The notes under the pieces were generated by a model. The model did no database searches. It had not been told where the DNA came from and saw nothing but the letters and a program-made list of their open reading frames with translations. This document shows positions 38,291 through 47,404 of a DNA stretch of 64,000 nucleotides, piece by piece. Numbering within the stretch: the first letter of the stretch is position 1; every line of letters begins with the position of its first letter. The DNA is taken from contig NZ_JAHZST010000008.1 in the NCBI RefSeq assembly GCF_019457885.1, forward strand, positions 62,001 through 126,000. The letters are read 5' to 3'. Both the position numbers and the translations under genes were made by a program. Origin of the DNA: Shewanella nanhaiensis (GTDB lineage Bacteria; Pseudomonadota; Gammaproteobacteria; Enterobacterales; Shewanellaceae).

Positions 38291-38355
38291 TTACTGATTA
38301 GTAAAAGATTTTTTCAAAACATTAGGATTATCATTATTTGAATGAGGAATATAAT
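38291..38355 (+). promoter_or_regulatory. LysR-type promoter upstream of gfa (copy 1 of 4)
   Basis: Perfect palindrome TTACT-GATT-AGTAA at 38291, then ATTATCA at 38327 and TATAAT at 38350. If TATAAT is the -10 box, the palindrome centres near -65 and ATTATCA occupies the -35 region. The same three elements with the same offsets (36 and 59) recur at 39237, 39774 and 42017. Confidence 0.85.
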
Positions 38356-38415
38356 TCTGTCCATCGAAATGACGTAGGCATTACTCCGAAATCATAACGT
38401 CAATAGCAGGGTCGA

Positions 38416-38520
38416 GTTGTTAGCTCTTTAACAACAGTGAAGAGGACAAGCATTCAAGTCACCTGCTTCTAATATTAAGTTATTTTACTGGATTACTAGG
38501 GCTACAGCTCAAAGAGCTGT
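38416..38520 (+). promoter_or_regulatory. Structured leader of gfa
   Basis: From the predicted start near 38362 the leader of gfa is about 186 bases. It holds two perfect hairpins: GTTGTTA/TAACAAC (38416-38435) and ACAGCTC/GAGCTGT (38504-38520). Neither is followed by a T-run. A role in translation or stability is possible. Confidence 0.45.
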
Positions 38521-38547
38521 TTACTAGGGAAGATCCATGGAGTTTTT

Positions 38548-39105
38548 ATGAAAGTGTTAATTCACCCACAAGTTGATAATGGAGTTACTCAGAGCCAGGA
38601 AGGCTTTTCCGGTGGTACTTTAGGGTGTCAATGTCAGGCGCAACGAGTTGAAGTTTCAGTTACGGCTCAAACTGCTCATAACCACGTTTGTGGTTGCAGC
38701 AAATGTTGGAAACCAGAGGGAGCTTTATTTGCTCAAATCGCCGTTGTTTCACGTGATAATGTTCAAGTGATTAACAATGCTGATAAATTGATGATAGTCG
38801 ATGAGTCTGCCGCTATCCAACGCCACGCCTGCAAAGAGTGTGGAACCCATATGTATGGCCGCATTGAGAATGCTGCTCACCCCTTTTATGGATTGGATTT
38901 TGTACACACCGAACTATCATCAGAGCAGGGATGGTCTCAACCTGAGTTTGCTGCGTTTGTCTCTTCAATCATAGAATCAGGCGCTGCTGCAGACTCTATG
39001 GCAGATGTTCGTCAAACCTTGAAAGATTTAGGTCTTGAGCCATATGACTGTTTATCACCTGCGTTAATGGATGCAATTGCTGTGCATCTTGCTAAGAGCG
39101 CGTAA
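38548..39105 (+). CDS. gfa: S-(hydroxymethyl)glutathione synthase
   Basis: This 185-residue zinc enzyme speeds formation of S-(hydroxymethyl)glutathione from formaldehyde and glutathione, the entry step of the glutathione-dependent route. The Gfa cysteine pattern is complete: GCQCQ, CGCSKCW, and [11 protein letters not shown]. It also has [15 protein letters not shown] and the conserved [11 protein letters not shown] segment. A GGAG site precedes the ATG. The next steps are encoded at 39891 (dehydrogenase) and 41111 (hydrolase). It is driven by copy 1 of the shared LysR promoter and ends at a strong terminator. Confidence 0.92.
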   Translation: MKVLIHPQVDNGVTQSQEGFSGGTLGCQCQAQRVEVSVTAQTAHNHVCGCSKCWKPEGALFAQIAVVSRDNVQVINNADKLMIVDESAAIQRHACKECGTHMYGRIENAAHPFYGLDFVHTELSSEQGWSQPEFAAFVSSIIESGAAADSMADVRQTLKDLGLEPYDCLSPALMDAIAVHLAKSA

Positions 39106-39124
39106 TATCAATTGGTTTATGAGT

Positions 39125-39151
39125 AAAAAAAGGCGCTTCGGCGCTTTTTTT
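39125..39151 (+). terminator. Rho-independent terminator after gfa
   Basis: GCGC-TTCG-GCGC stem extended by A/T pairs, with seven A before and seven T after, 20 bases past the gfa stop. Confidence 0.9.
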
Positions 39152-39236
39152 GTATCTGCTATAGAGGGAGCGTGGAGTCGCGTCTAAGAGAGCTTACTAA
39201 GGGGGAAGAAACAAGGTTTTATATTGATGACTATTA

Positions 39237-39301
39237 TTACCAAAAGGTAAAAGTCATTTGTAATTATCGGGGATTATCATTCTTACAGAGTTGAATATAA
39301 T
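39237..39301 (+). promoter_or_regulatory. LysR-type promoter upstream of the YbiI-like gene (copy 2 of 4)
   Basis: Perfect palindrome TTACC-AAAA-GGTAA at 39237, ATTATCA at 39273, TATAAT at 39296. It shares AAAAGTCATTTG immediately after the palindrome with copy 3. Confidence 0.85.
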
Positions 39302-39425
39302 GTTTGTTATCGGATAGGCAGTCGCTTCAGGTTTGATTTATCTATTTGAGGCCAATAGATCAGTAGATGTGTGTATTGCCTTCTTGGTTACTTGGGCGTA
39401 TAGCTAAACATTAGTGGAGGTTAAA

Positions 39426-39692
39426 ATGGCTGGTGGTTGGTCTAGAGATGGTGCGGTACAAGATCAGATCGATAACAGTGTCGATGATGGTGTTGCTCAA
39501 GCCAGAAGTCGGTTACCGGTTGGTCAAAGCCTACTTTATTGTGAGGAGTGTGACTGCCCCATTCCACAGGCGCGAAGAGAAGCCGTTATTGGAGTTCGTC
39601 TCTGTGTCAGTTGTCAGCAGGAAGCTGATAAGCAATTTAAAAGTTTTAGTAATTTTAACCGGCGTGCGGGGAAAGATAGCCAGTTAAGATAG
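39426..39692 (+). CDS. ybiI: DksA/TraR-type C4 zinc-finger protein (YbiI-like)
   Basis: An 88-residue protein. ATG at 39426 follows GGAGG; the upstream in-frame GTG at 39414 lies before that site. The pattern CEECDCPIPQARREAVIGVRLCVSCQ is the DksA-type C4 finger (first Cys pair CEEC, second CVSC) and the ends MAGGWSRDGAVQDQI and RRAGKDSQLR match the E. coli YbiI family. Unlike DksA it lacks the long coiled-coil, so binding in the RNA polymerase channel is uncertain. It stands between gfa and adhC under its own copy of the shared LysR promoter, which ties it to formaldehyde stress. Confidence 0.9.
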   Translation: MAGGWSRDGAVQDQIDNSVDDGVAQARSRLPVGQSLLYCEECDCPIPQARREAVIGVRLCVSCQQEADKQFKSFSNFNRRAGKDSQLR

Positions 39693-39773
39693 GGGGATTT
39701 AGGTTCTTGCAAAGAACCAAGGCATTTAGGCCATCACCCTTCGCTCACATCGAGCGTTAATATAATATCATTA

Positions 39774-39838
39774 TTACCATGTGGTAAAAGTCATTTGCAT
39801 CTAGAGGGTATTATCAATTTAATCGCACTAGATATAAT
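39774..39838 (+). promoter_or_regulatory. LysR-type promoter upstream of adhC (copy 3 of 4)
   Basis: Perfect palindrome TTACC-ATGT-GGTAA at 39774, ATTATCA at 39810, TATAAT at 39833. Predicted transcript start near 39845, giving a short leader of about 46 bases. Confidence 0.85.
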
Positions 39839-39881
39839 GTTTACCATAGATTCATAGAAACGTTTTAATTTACATATTTAG

Positions 39882-41021
<1,140 letters not shown>

Positions 41022-41069
41022 TAAGCTGAATTAGGCATTGTTAAACCTCGAAATTGATCCCCTTTGTCA

Positions 41070-41097
41070 ACTGAGTTTGCATGATTGCAAACTCAGT
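41070..41097 (+). promoter_or_regulatory. Perfect 12-base hairpin in the adhC-fghA gap
   Basis: ACTGAGTTTGCA, loop TGAT, then TGCAAACTCAGT. No T-run follows, so it is not a standard terminator. It ends 1 base before the ribosome site of the GTG start at 41111 and swallows the in-frame ATG at 41081. It may adjust processing or translation of fghA. Confidence 0.75.
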
Positions 41098-41110
41098 AGG
41101 AGACCCAAGC

Positions 41111-41950
41111 GTGACAATTGAAAATGTGAGTGTGAATAAGAGTTTTGATGGCTGGCATAAGCAGTATAGCCACAGATCCAGTGTCTTAAATTGTGAGATG
41201 CGATTCGCCATCTACCTGCCACCACAAGCATCAAATGGTGAGAAAGTACCGGTACTCTATTGGTTATCTGGCTTAACCTGCACTGATGAAAACTTTATGC
41301 AGAAAGCTGGGGCGCAGGCATTGGCAGCTGAGCTTGGTATCGCTATTGTTGCACCGGATACCAGCCCAAGAGGCGATGATGTAGCCGATGATGAAGGATA
41401 CGATCTGGGCAAAGGGGCGGGGTTCTATGTTAATGCGACTCAGGTACCTTGGAGCCGCCATTATCAGATGTATGACTATGTCGTTGATGAGCTGCCAAAG
41501 CTGATTGAATCTATGTTCCCAGTTAGTGATAAGCGCTCGATCGCAGGACACTCTATGGGCGGACATGGCGCTTTGGTTATTGCACTGAGAAACAGTGACG
41601 CCTATCAGTCTGTGTCGGCGTTTAGTCCTATTAGTAATCCGATCAATTGTCCTTGGGGCAAGAAGGCATTTACAGCTTATTTAGGTCGAGATACTAAAGC
41701 TTGGTCTGATTATGATGCTAGTGTGCTTATGCGTCAGGCGACAAGCTTTGTACCAGCTTTAGTGGACCAAGGTGATGGTGATAACTTTATGGTTGAGCAG
41801 TTAAAGCCTGAAATGCTTGAAGCTGCAGCGAGCGTGAGCGGTTACCCTTTAACCTTGAACATCCGTGAAGGCTATGATCACAGTTACTACTTTATCTCTA
41901 GCTATATCGAGAACCACCTGCGTTTTCATGCTGAGCACTTAAAGAAGTAA
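41111..41950 (+). CDS. fghA: S-formylglutathione hydrolase
   Basis: This 279-residue alpha/beta hydrolase splits S-formylglutathione into formate and glutathione, the last step of the pathway. GTG at 41111 is chosen: TAGGAGA lies about 9 bases upstream and the protein then begins MTIENVSVNKSFDGWHKQYS like known members. ATG at 41081 falls in a hairpin stem. The nucleophile Ser is in GHSMGGHGA and the catalytic His in GYDHSYYFISSYIE; LYWLSGLTCTDENFMQKAG is the family box. It is in operon with adhC. Confidence 0.93.
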   Translation: MTIENVSVNKSFDGWHKQYSHRSSVLNCEMRFAIYLPPQASNGEKVPVLYWLSGLTCTDENFMQKAGAQALAAELGIAIVAPDTSPRGDDVADDEGYDLGKGAGFYVNATQVPWSRHYQMYDYVVDELPKLIESMFPVSDKRSIAGHSMGGHGALVIALRNSDAYQSVSAFSPISNPINCPWGKKAFTAYLGRDTKAWSDYDASVLMRQATSFVPALVDQGDGDNFMVEQLKPEMLEAAASVSGYPLTLNIREGYDHSYYFISSYIENHLRFHAEHLKK

Positions 41951-41972
41951 GCTCCTGTTATAATTTATATGA

Positions 41973-42005
41973 AAGGTGTCGTCAGTAATGACGGCACCTT
42001 TTTTT
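41973..42005 (+). terminator. Rho-independent terminator after fghA
   Basis: AAGGTGTCGTCA, loop GTAA, TGACGGCACCTT with one G-T pair, then T7. Confidence 0.92.
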
Positions 42006-42016
42006 ATATATAATTA

Positions 42017-42081
42017 TTACTGGGTGGTAAAAGTGATTTGCAAATCACCTTAATTATCATTCAGCAGAATAGAAATATAAT
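42017..42081 (+). promoter_or_regulatory. LysR-type promoter upstream of the SMR gene (copy 4 of 4)
   Basis: Near-palindrome TTACT-GGGT-GGTAA at 42017, ATTATCA at 42053, TATAAT at 42076: the same 36 and 59 offsets as the other three copies. Predicted transcript start near 42088. Confidence 0.82.
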
Positions 42082-42138
42082 AGCTAAAACAGAGACCCAA
42101 ACAGCAGGATTACCCTGTTATTACTTAAGGCGTTGAAC

Positions 42139-42465
42139 ATGAGTTGGATTTTTCTAATATTGGGTGTAGTTGCTGAGGCATTATCACATGTTGCACTCAA
42201 GGCTACCGACGGATTTACTCGTCCACTTCCCGCAGCCCTCGTTATCTTGGGGCATCTGACGGCGTTTATCTTTTTAGGACAGGCGATGAAAGGGATGCCT
42301 GTAGGCATAGTTCATGCTCTATGGGCGGGCCTTGCAATCGTGACTGTAACCCTGATGTCGACGCTCCTATATCGACAGCATCTCGATACCACTGCTTGGA
42401 TAGGCATGCTGCTGGTTGCAGGTGGTGTGATGATGATTAACCTCTCTCAGGGGCACTCCCACTAG
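42139..42465 (+). CDS. Small multidrug resistance (SMR) family transporter
   Basis: A 108-residue four-helix inner-membrane protein of the EmrE/SugE family. ATG at 42139 is 8 bases after TAAGG; a TTG at 42133 is less likely. The essential membrane Glu is in GVVAEALSHVALK (residue 13), and GIVHALWAGLAIV replaces the common AYAIWSGLG helix 3 motif. It works as a dual-topology dimer exchanging cations for protons. Its promoter matches the formaldehyde genes, so its substrate may be linked to aldehyde stress rather than to drugs. Confidence 0.88.
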   Translation: MSWIFLILGVVAEALSHVALKATDGFTRPLPAALVILGHLTAFIFLGQAMKGMPVGIVHALWAGLAIVTVTLMSTLLYRQHLDTTAWIGMLLVAGGVMMINLSQGHSH

Positions 42466-42474
42466 TTTAATCAT

Positions 42475-43191
42475 TTATCCTCGGCAGATGGATCTGCCTC
42501 CATCAACCTTAATAGCGGTTCCGGTCACAAAGGGGTTAGCCAGAATAAACTCTATGGTTTGAAATACAGGATTAAATCCGGCTTCGAAGGGGAGAAGTGT
42601 GGCGTTAAGCACTTGCTCTTTTTGTGCTTGGCTATGTTCAGGAAGGAACTTAAGTGGTCCTGGCATAATTGAGTTACAGCGTACGCCTGGTGCAAACTTT
42701 TTGGCGAAGGAGCGTGTGAGGTTCTCAAGTCCCGCCTTAGTGGAACAATACAGTGAGTGCTCTTGGCTAGGATTATCTGCGTAGATATCTGTCATATTCA
42801 CCACTAATCCGGGTGTCTTCTCATCAAAGAGAAGGGAGGCTAGCTCATGGGTTAATAGGCTAGGAAAGAGCATATGGATCTGAAAAAAAAGGGTCAGTTT
42901 AGATTCAATCTCTTGATTGTCTTCTGGATCCGCTTCAAAGACAGAAGCATTATTGATCAGCAGATCGATATGACTCACTTGTGATTTTATGGCTGTAACA
43001 GCTTGCTCAACACCTAGCTTATCGTAACCATGGATTTGAACTGCATGAAAGTTTGCTGAATCGATGGAGGTAAACTCATTAGAGGCACTTCGTGATATTG
43101 CAAAAACCCTATCACCTCTGGCAATAAACTGCTCAGCTAGAAAGAGACCTAATCGACGACTTGCTCCGGTTATCACAACTGTTTTCATCAT
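42475..43191 (-). CDS. folM: FolM-like short-chain reductase
   Basis: A 238-residue short-chain dehydrogenase. The NADPH loop is TGASRRLGLFLAEQFI, with the RRxG signature of FolM/pteridine reductases; NNASVFEADP follows. The active site is YCSTKAGLENLTRSFAKKFAP (Tyr-x3-Lys). The C-terminal FVTGTAIKVDGGRSICRG is also family-like. FolM reduces dihydromonapterin and, weakly, dihydrofolate. A general SDR of another substrate cannot be excluded. It is convergent with the SMR gene (9-base gap) and monocistronic. Confidence 0.7.
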   Translation of the reverse strand: MMKTVVITGASRRLGLFLAEQFIARGDRVFAISRSASNEFTSIDSANFHAVQIHGYDKLGVEQAVTAIKSQVSHIDLLINNASVFEADPEDNQEIESKLTLFFQIHMLFPSLLTHELASLLFDEKTPGLVVNMTDIYADNPSQEHSLYCSTKAGLENLTRSFAKKFAPGVRCNSIMPGPLKFLPEHSQAQKEQVLNATLLPFEAGFNPVFQTIEFILANPFVTGTAIKVDGGRSICRG

Positions 43192-43249
43192 TTTTTGCCT
43201 AGGTGCTAACTAAATTCTATTTAATTTACCATAGCTTATAAGCAAATAG

Positions 43250-44881
43250 TTAAAAACGATTTCGTACTTGAAAGCGCCATTCCCAGCTATTGACCTCAGT
43301 GCCTGACGTGAAAGGTACGCTGATATCAATATGGGCAACGTTGCCGTAACTTGAGCGTGATGAGTAGATACGGGCACCAATGCCTATGCTGCCGATAGGC
43401 TCTGACACTTCGTTGTTGTCATCGGGGCCACCACTGGCTTGCCCTACATCAACAAATGCAGCCCAGCCAAGTTCTGCTAATTGATAGAGATTGATATTGG
43501 GGTAGTGGCGTATCTCGGCGGAAAACAGCCACTGATTATCCCCATGTTGATAGTCATTGGGGTAGCCACGAATACCAGTTTCATCCCCTAGAGCAAAGGT
43601 CTTGTCTAGATAGTTATTTTTTGAGGTGCTTAAGCGGGTCTTAGCGTAGGCGGTCCACTTAGGATTGATGCGATAGAAATACTCAGCTTTTGCATTGATC
43701 TGGTAAAAGTCTTTTTGAGCAGTGGCAAAAATTCCTGCTCCATCGAAGGATAGCAGGAGAAGATCACCATTATCTTGATAGCCTCGGGTTGTTTTCCAGT
43801 TGATATGATAACCAAGTGAAGAGTCCCTCAAGTCTTGGGTTTCAAGGCCGAGCTTGAGATAGTGGTGCCAACCTAGGTTGATATCTTCGTTGTAGTTAAT
43901 TAAGTGAATATTTTGCAGCACTTTATAGTCATCCTGCAGGTACTCATAAGCGGCCCATGGATAGAGGAAGTCTCTGTCTTGGGGAAGCTCTGAATCTGGG
44001 AACTTATCCTGATTGGCAAACTCACTCTTATTGCGGGTGATACCAGTAATGAGGCGGGTACGCGAATTAGCCGTTTTATTGATACGCCAACCATATTGAA
44101 GATTAAAAAAGTCCTGCTTGTGCTCAAACTCATTAATATCCATGCCATTTTGTTTGATGGTATCGGTTCTGAGGTCATCGCTGTAGCTAAAGCCATACAT
44201 ATTGTTGGCATCGAGTGTGTAGAAAGGTTTAATAAATCTAAATTGGGTCGCCTGACCATCACTGTTGTCATGGTAACTGGCGGCTATGGTCGAGTGTTTG
44301 ATGAGGTTATCCAGTGGTGCTTGCACCGACAATTTATAGCCTGTTCTTTCACTGTCAGACTTATATTTTATCCGTGTTCGTATGCCGTAACCAAGTAGGT
44401 TATCCTCCTTCAAGCCGACTGAATATTTAGTGTCTCCTCCGCTGCGACTTAAGCTCACTGTGGGTAGCAGTGACCAGTTATCCCAGGTCTCCACTAATAC
44501 AACTTCCCCCTCATCTGGGGCGTCAGCATCGGGTGCGCGCTCGACGAAGGTGATTTTTGCATCACGAATGTAGGGTTCATACCTCAGGTTTCTCTGGGCT
44601 TCCTCAATATCCTTCTGGCTAACACGGCTCCCTTCATCGAAGGTGAGCTTATTTAAAATGGTGGATTCGCGAGTATTGATATGCAGATAATTTGCCCAGT
44701 CATGAATAAAAAAGCTGTTGGTAGCGGATTCATCGAAGATAGGATGACTAGTGATAATGATTTTATGCAGTGACTTTTTTTCGGTAAAGGCTTCAGTTTT
44801 TTCCGCACTCTCTTCAGCTAAGCCCGTTTGAGCAGCTAAGAAGCTAATACTGATAAAAACTAAAGAGGTCTTGTATGTCAC
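43250..44881 (-). CDS. Omp85/BamA-like outer-membrane barrel protein
   Basis: A 543-residue outer-membrane protein. It has a signal peptide (ending GLAEES), one or two short POTRA-like domains (residues about 60-130), then a 16-strand-type barrel rich in alternating aromatic residues. The conserved Omp85 L6 motif appears as GIRGYPNDYQ, and the last residue is Phe, as needed for barrel assembly. It is too short and has too few POTRAs for BamA (usually five), so it is a single- or double-POTRA surface antigen type. It could insert or export a partner protein or lipid. Confidence 0.82.
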   Translation of the reverse strand: MTYKTSLVFISISFLAAQTGLAEESAEKTEAFTEKKSLHKIIITSHPIFDESATNSFFIHDWANYLHINTRESTILNKLTFDEGSRVSQKDIEEAQRNLRYEPYIRDAKITFVERAPDADAPDEGEVVLVETWDNWSLLPTVSLSRSGGDTKYSVGLKEDNLLGYGIRTRIKYKSDSERTGYKLSVQAPLDNLIKHSTIAASYHDNSDGQATQFRFIKPFYTLDANNMYGFSYSDDLRTDTIKQNGMDINEFEHKQDFFNLQYGWRINKTANSRTRLITGITRNKSEFANQDKFPDSELPQDRDFLYPWAAYEYLQDDYKVLQNIHLINYNEDINLGWHHYLKLGLETQDLRDSSLGYHINWKTTRGYQDNGDLLLLSFDGAGIFATAQKDFYQINAKAEYFYRINPKWTAYAKTRLSTSKNNYLDKTFALGDETGIRGYPNDYQHGDNQWLFSAEIRHYPNINLYQLAELGWAAFVDVGQASGGPDDNNEVSEPIGSIGIGARIYSSRSSYGNVAHIDISVPFTSGTEVNSWEWRFQVRNRF

Positions 44882-45047
44882 GTTAGATACATCCTTGCTG
44901 AAAAAGCGTGTATTTACGGCGAGGCAAAAGACTTGTTTAAACGAATACCAAATTTACTAAATATTTAATGTAGCTAGTATTAATAACACACCTAGCTGGC
45001 GAGTTAGTCAAGGTAGAAATGAAAATAAGCTGATGATTTACTTTAAG

Positions 45048-45080
45048 CACTAGCAGTGAGTTTTGAGCTCACTGCTAGTG
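45048..45080 (-). terminator. Hairpin terminator candidate after the ThrE gene
   Basis: Perfect 13-base stem CACTAGCAGTGAG/CTCACTGCTAGTG with a 7-base loop, 5 bases past the stop of the exporter gene. The downstream T-run is poor, so termination may be partial. Confidence 0.55.
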
Positions 45081-45085
45081 GTATG

Positions 45086-46312
45086 CTAGAGAGTTCTTCT
45101 GGGAGAAACTGCAACGTTTGCAAAGATTAACCCTGCAACGAGCGACATAAATATCAGGAATATTTGGGTACCAATATGGGATTGATTTAGCATGGTCTCA
45201 CCCAAGATCAGGGTGTTTAGCCCGATATAAGTTTTACTGCCAGGGACTAAGATCACTATGCCTTGAAGTAGTGCGATAGAGGCTGGTGCTTTCATCCAAC
45301 GGGCAAAAAGATTGGAGTAGACTCCGACAGCAAAGGCACCAAAAAAGATCCCGATAGAGTCGCCGAGATAGATTGCGCCAAGCATAGATGAACAAAAAGC
45401 AACAATACCTGCCAATATTCCCCAGGGTGAATCCTTCATACGGGCTTTAAAGATGATCACCAGCGCCATGGATAAGATGGGCACAGCTGACCAAACGGCT
45501 ATCTGGGGAAGAGGCTCTGGTTCAAAGTAGATCGCTTCGCCAAAAATAGCAGTACCGACAACCATGCCAAAAATAGCGCCGAAGTAGAGCTTAAATAGCA
45601 GCATACAGGCGTCCATAATGCGCGCTGTACCTGAGATAAGATCCCTCGCCGCTAATTCAGCTAACCCCAAGGTGAGTGCTAAGCCGGGAACAAAGACAAT
45701 AATGCCGGAGAGGATCACTACAGGAATGTTGATGCTGGGATCGAACTGTGAGATCCCGCAGGTGATGATAGCGGCCAAGATGGCGGCTAGAGGCTCGAGC
45801 ATCTCCGCCATGCGTTTGGAGCGTTCGGCGCGATACACCAGTCCATAGACCATAAAGCCTAAGAGCGCCGACCAGAAGACATCATTCCAACTGGTCCCCA
45901 TCAACATGGCGAAAGCCCCTGCTGAACTACCAAATGCCAACAGGGTTAGTAGCGAACCATAGGGGTTGGGTTTGTTGGCTATCTCATCGAGTCGTTCTAA
46001 GGCTTCATCTAGGGTTCTCTTACCTGATACCAACTCCTCAACCAGCTCATCGGTTCTTGCCAAGGAGCCCAGATCAAGCTCGCCAGGCTTAACCCTAGCG
46101 ACATGGTTATACTCCTGCTCGTCGTTACGCTGAAGCACAAATGTCATCGCGGTGGGTGAGATGAGAAAATAGCCCTCTAAATCGAGGAAGTTAGAGACGG
46201 CTTGAAGGTGGGCTTCGAGTCGATAAGCTGGGGTACCAAACTTATGGAGATACTTTCCTAACTTTATGATAAAGCGACGCTTTACTAAAAAATCCTGAGT
46301 GTCCACTGGCAA
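45086..46312 (-). CDS. Threonine/serine exporter, ThrE type (fused YjjP-YjjB)
   Basis: A 408-residue inner-membrane exporter. The N-terminal soluble part (residues about 1-130) contains FGTPAYRLEAHL and YFLISPTAMTFVL, the YjjP-type domain; about ten hydrophobic segments follow, with FVPGLALTLGLAELAARDLISGTARI as the family signature. In E. coli the two halves are separate proteins, YjjP and YjjB; here one chain holds both. Substrates of the family are threonine and serine, or succinate. It is monocistronic, divergent from the MAPEG gene. Confidence 0.87.
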   Translation of the reverse strand: MPVDTQDFLVKRRFIIKLGKYLHKFGTPAYRLEAHLQAVSNFLDLEGYFLISPTAMTFVLQRNDEQEYNHVARVKPGELDLGSLARTDELVEELVSGKRTLDEALERLDEIANKPNPYGSLLTLLAFGSSAGAFAMLMGTSWNDVFWSALLGFMVYGLVYRAERSKRMAEMLEPLAAILAAIITCGISQFDPSINIPVVILSGIIVFVPGLALTLGLAELAARDLISGTARIMDACMLLFKLYFGAIFGMVVGTAIFGEAIYFEPEPLPQIAVWSAVPILSMALVIIFKARMKDSPWGILAGIVAFCSSMLGAIYLGDSIGIFFGAFAVGVYSNLFARWMKAPASIALLQGIVILVPGSKTYIGLNTLILGETMLNQSHIGTQIFLIFMSLVAGLIFANVAVSPRRTL

Positions 46313-46491
46313 GGTCCGTTGTTGTTAAAATTGGCATCAAAAAATGAGGTGTTATCAAACGAGCGCATAGTAACCCAATTTGTGGAAAAAAGGTTAATCG
46401 AATGGAAAATATTTACTTCCATAAGATAAGTTGTCATCTTGGTTAAAAAGCTGTTGTATCAACAGATCTTAACTATAAGACAGGGAAACAT

Positions 46492-46893
46492 ATGCCAGTT
46501 GCAATCTCCGGGTTATATATCAGTATTACTGCCATCTTAGTGGTGATGTTTGCCATGCGGGTGGTTAAGCTGCGCCGTAAACATAAGATAGGCATAGGTA
46601 GCTCAGACAATAAAGAGCTGAGAATTGCAGGTCGAGTGCATGCCAACTTAATTGAAAATGCCCCCATTGCTATGGCGTTGCTGCTTGTGGCTGAACTTAA
46701 TGGATTAACCCCTGTGGCATTGCATCTGCTGGGGATCATGTGGGTGATTGGACGAGTGCTTCATGCCATTGGATTGACCAAGGGGCAGGGGGGTTATCAC
46801 TTAGGTAGATTTTGGGGCGGCCTACTAAGCTGGTTGATGATATTAATCCTTGCGGGGATCAATCTTGGGTATTTTGTTTATAGCCAGATATAA
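46492..46893 (+). CDS. MAPEG family membrane protein
   Basis: A 133-residue protein with four hydrophobic segments. The MAPEG signature is clear: RIAGRVHANLIENAPIA-like sequence (here LRIAGRVHANLIENAPIAMA), which places Arg/His/Glu/Asn in the glutathione-binding region, and RVLHAIGLTKG. Eukaryotic members are glutathione S-transferases or leukotriene synthases; bacterial ones are largely uncharacterised. CAGGGA precedes the ATG. Confidence 0.88.
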   Translation: MPVAISGLYISITAILVVMFAMRVVKLRRKHKIGIGSSDNKELRIAGRVHANLIENAPIAMALLLVAELNGLTPVALHLLGIMWVIGRVLHAIGLTKGQGGYHLGRFWGGLLSWLMILILAGINLGYFVYSQI

Positions 46894-46939
46894 AGGATAT
46901 TGTCCTAACTGCCGTGTGGGTAAACATCCTCACTATGAA

Positions 46940-47206
46940 TATACCCAAACTACTCCAAGATGCAGGATTCAGCATGTCGAGAAGTGACAGAGTTCAAGGC
47001 ATGAAATAGTAGGACTAGTTATTCTAATTCAATATTTCATAACACAGAAAAATGTTGCTTCTCGCCATGCCCTTCGGGAGTTCCCGTAGAATCCCTGCAC
47101 TGCGTTAGTGATATCAACAAGGGAATAACCATTATCCTCAATCACTGCCTTGTTCAGCTATCCTACGGGAGCTCTGAAACGAGCATCTTGAGGTAGCTTG
47201 GGTATA
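46940..47206. mobile_element. MITE-like element with 24-base imperfect terminal inverted repeats
   Basis: The left end begins TATACCCAAACTACTCCAAG (46940-46963) and the right end (47183-47206) is its reverse complement with three mismatches. The 267-base interior has no ORF. Such short inverted-repeat elements are usually moved by a transposase encoded elsewhere. It fills most of the gap 46894-47404 before ygiQ; no clear target duplication was seen. Confidence 0.65.
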
Positions 47207-47404
47207 AGACTACCAAATAAAAGCGGTTCTTTAGCGCTTAAAACCGCTCGGCTGGTTGTTTTTTGTTCGCCTTTGTCACCCTTCTCCTGCTATAATCCGC
47301 GTCCCATTTATCAATGGTGAGTCTATTATTCATCCTCTTGATAACGCCGTGGGCGCCGATGTTTCTCCTATTTTTTATGTTTTAATAGTCAGGCTATAAC
47401 ACAC

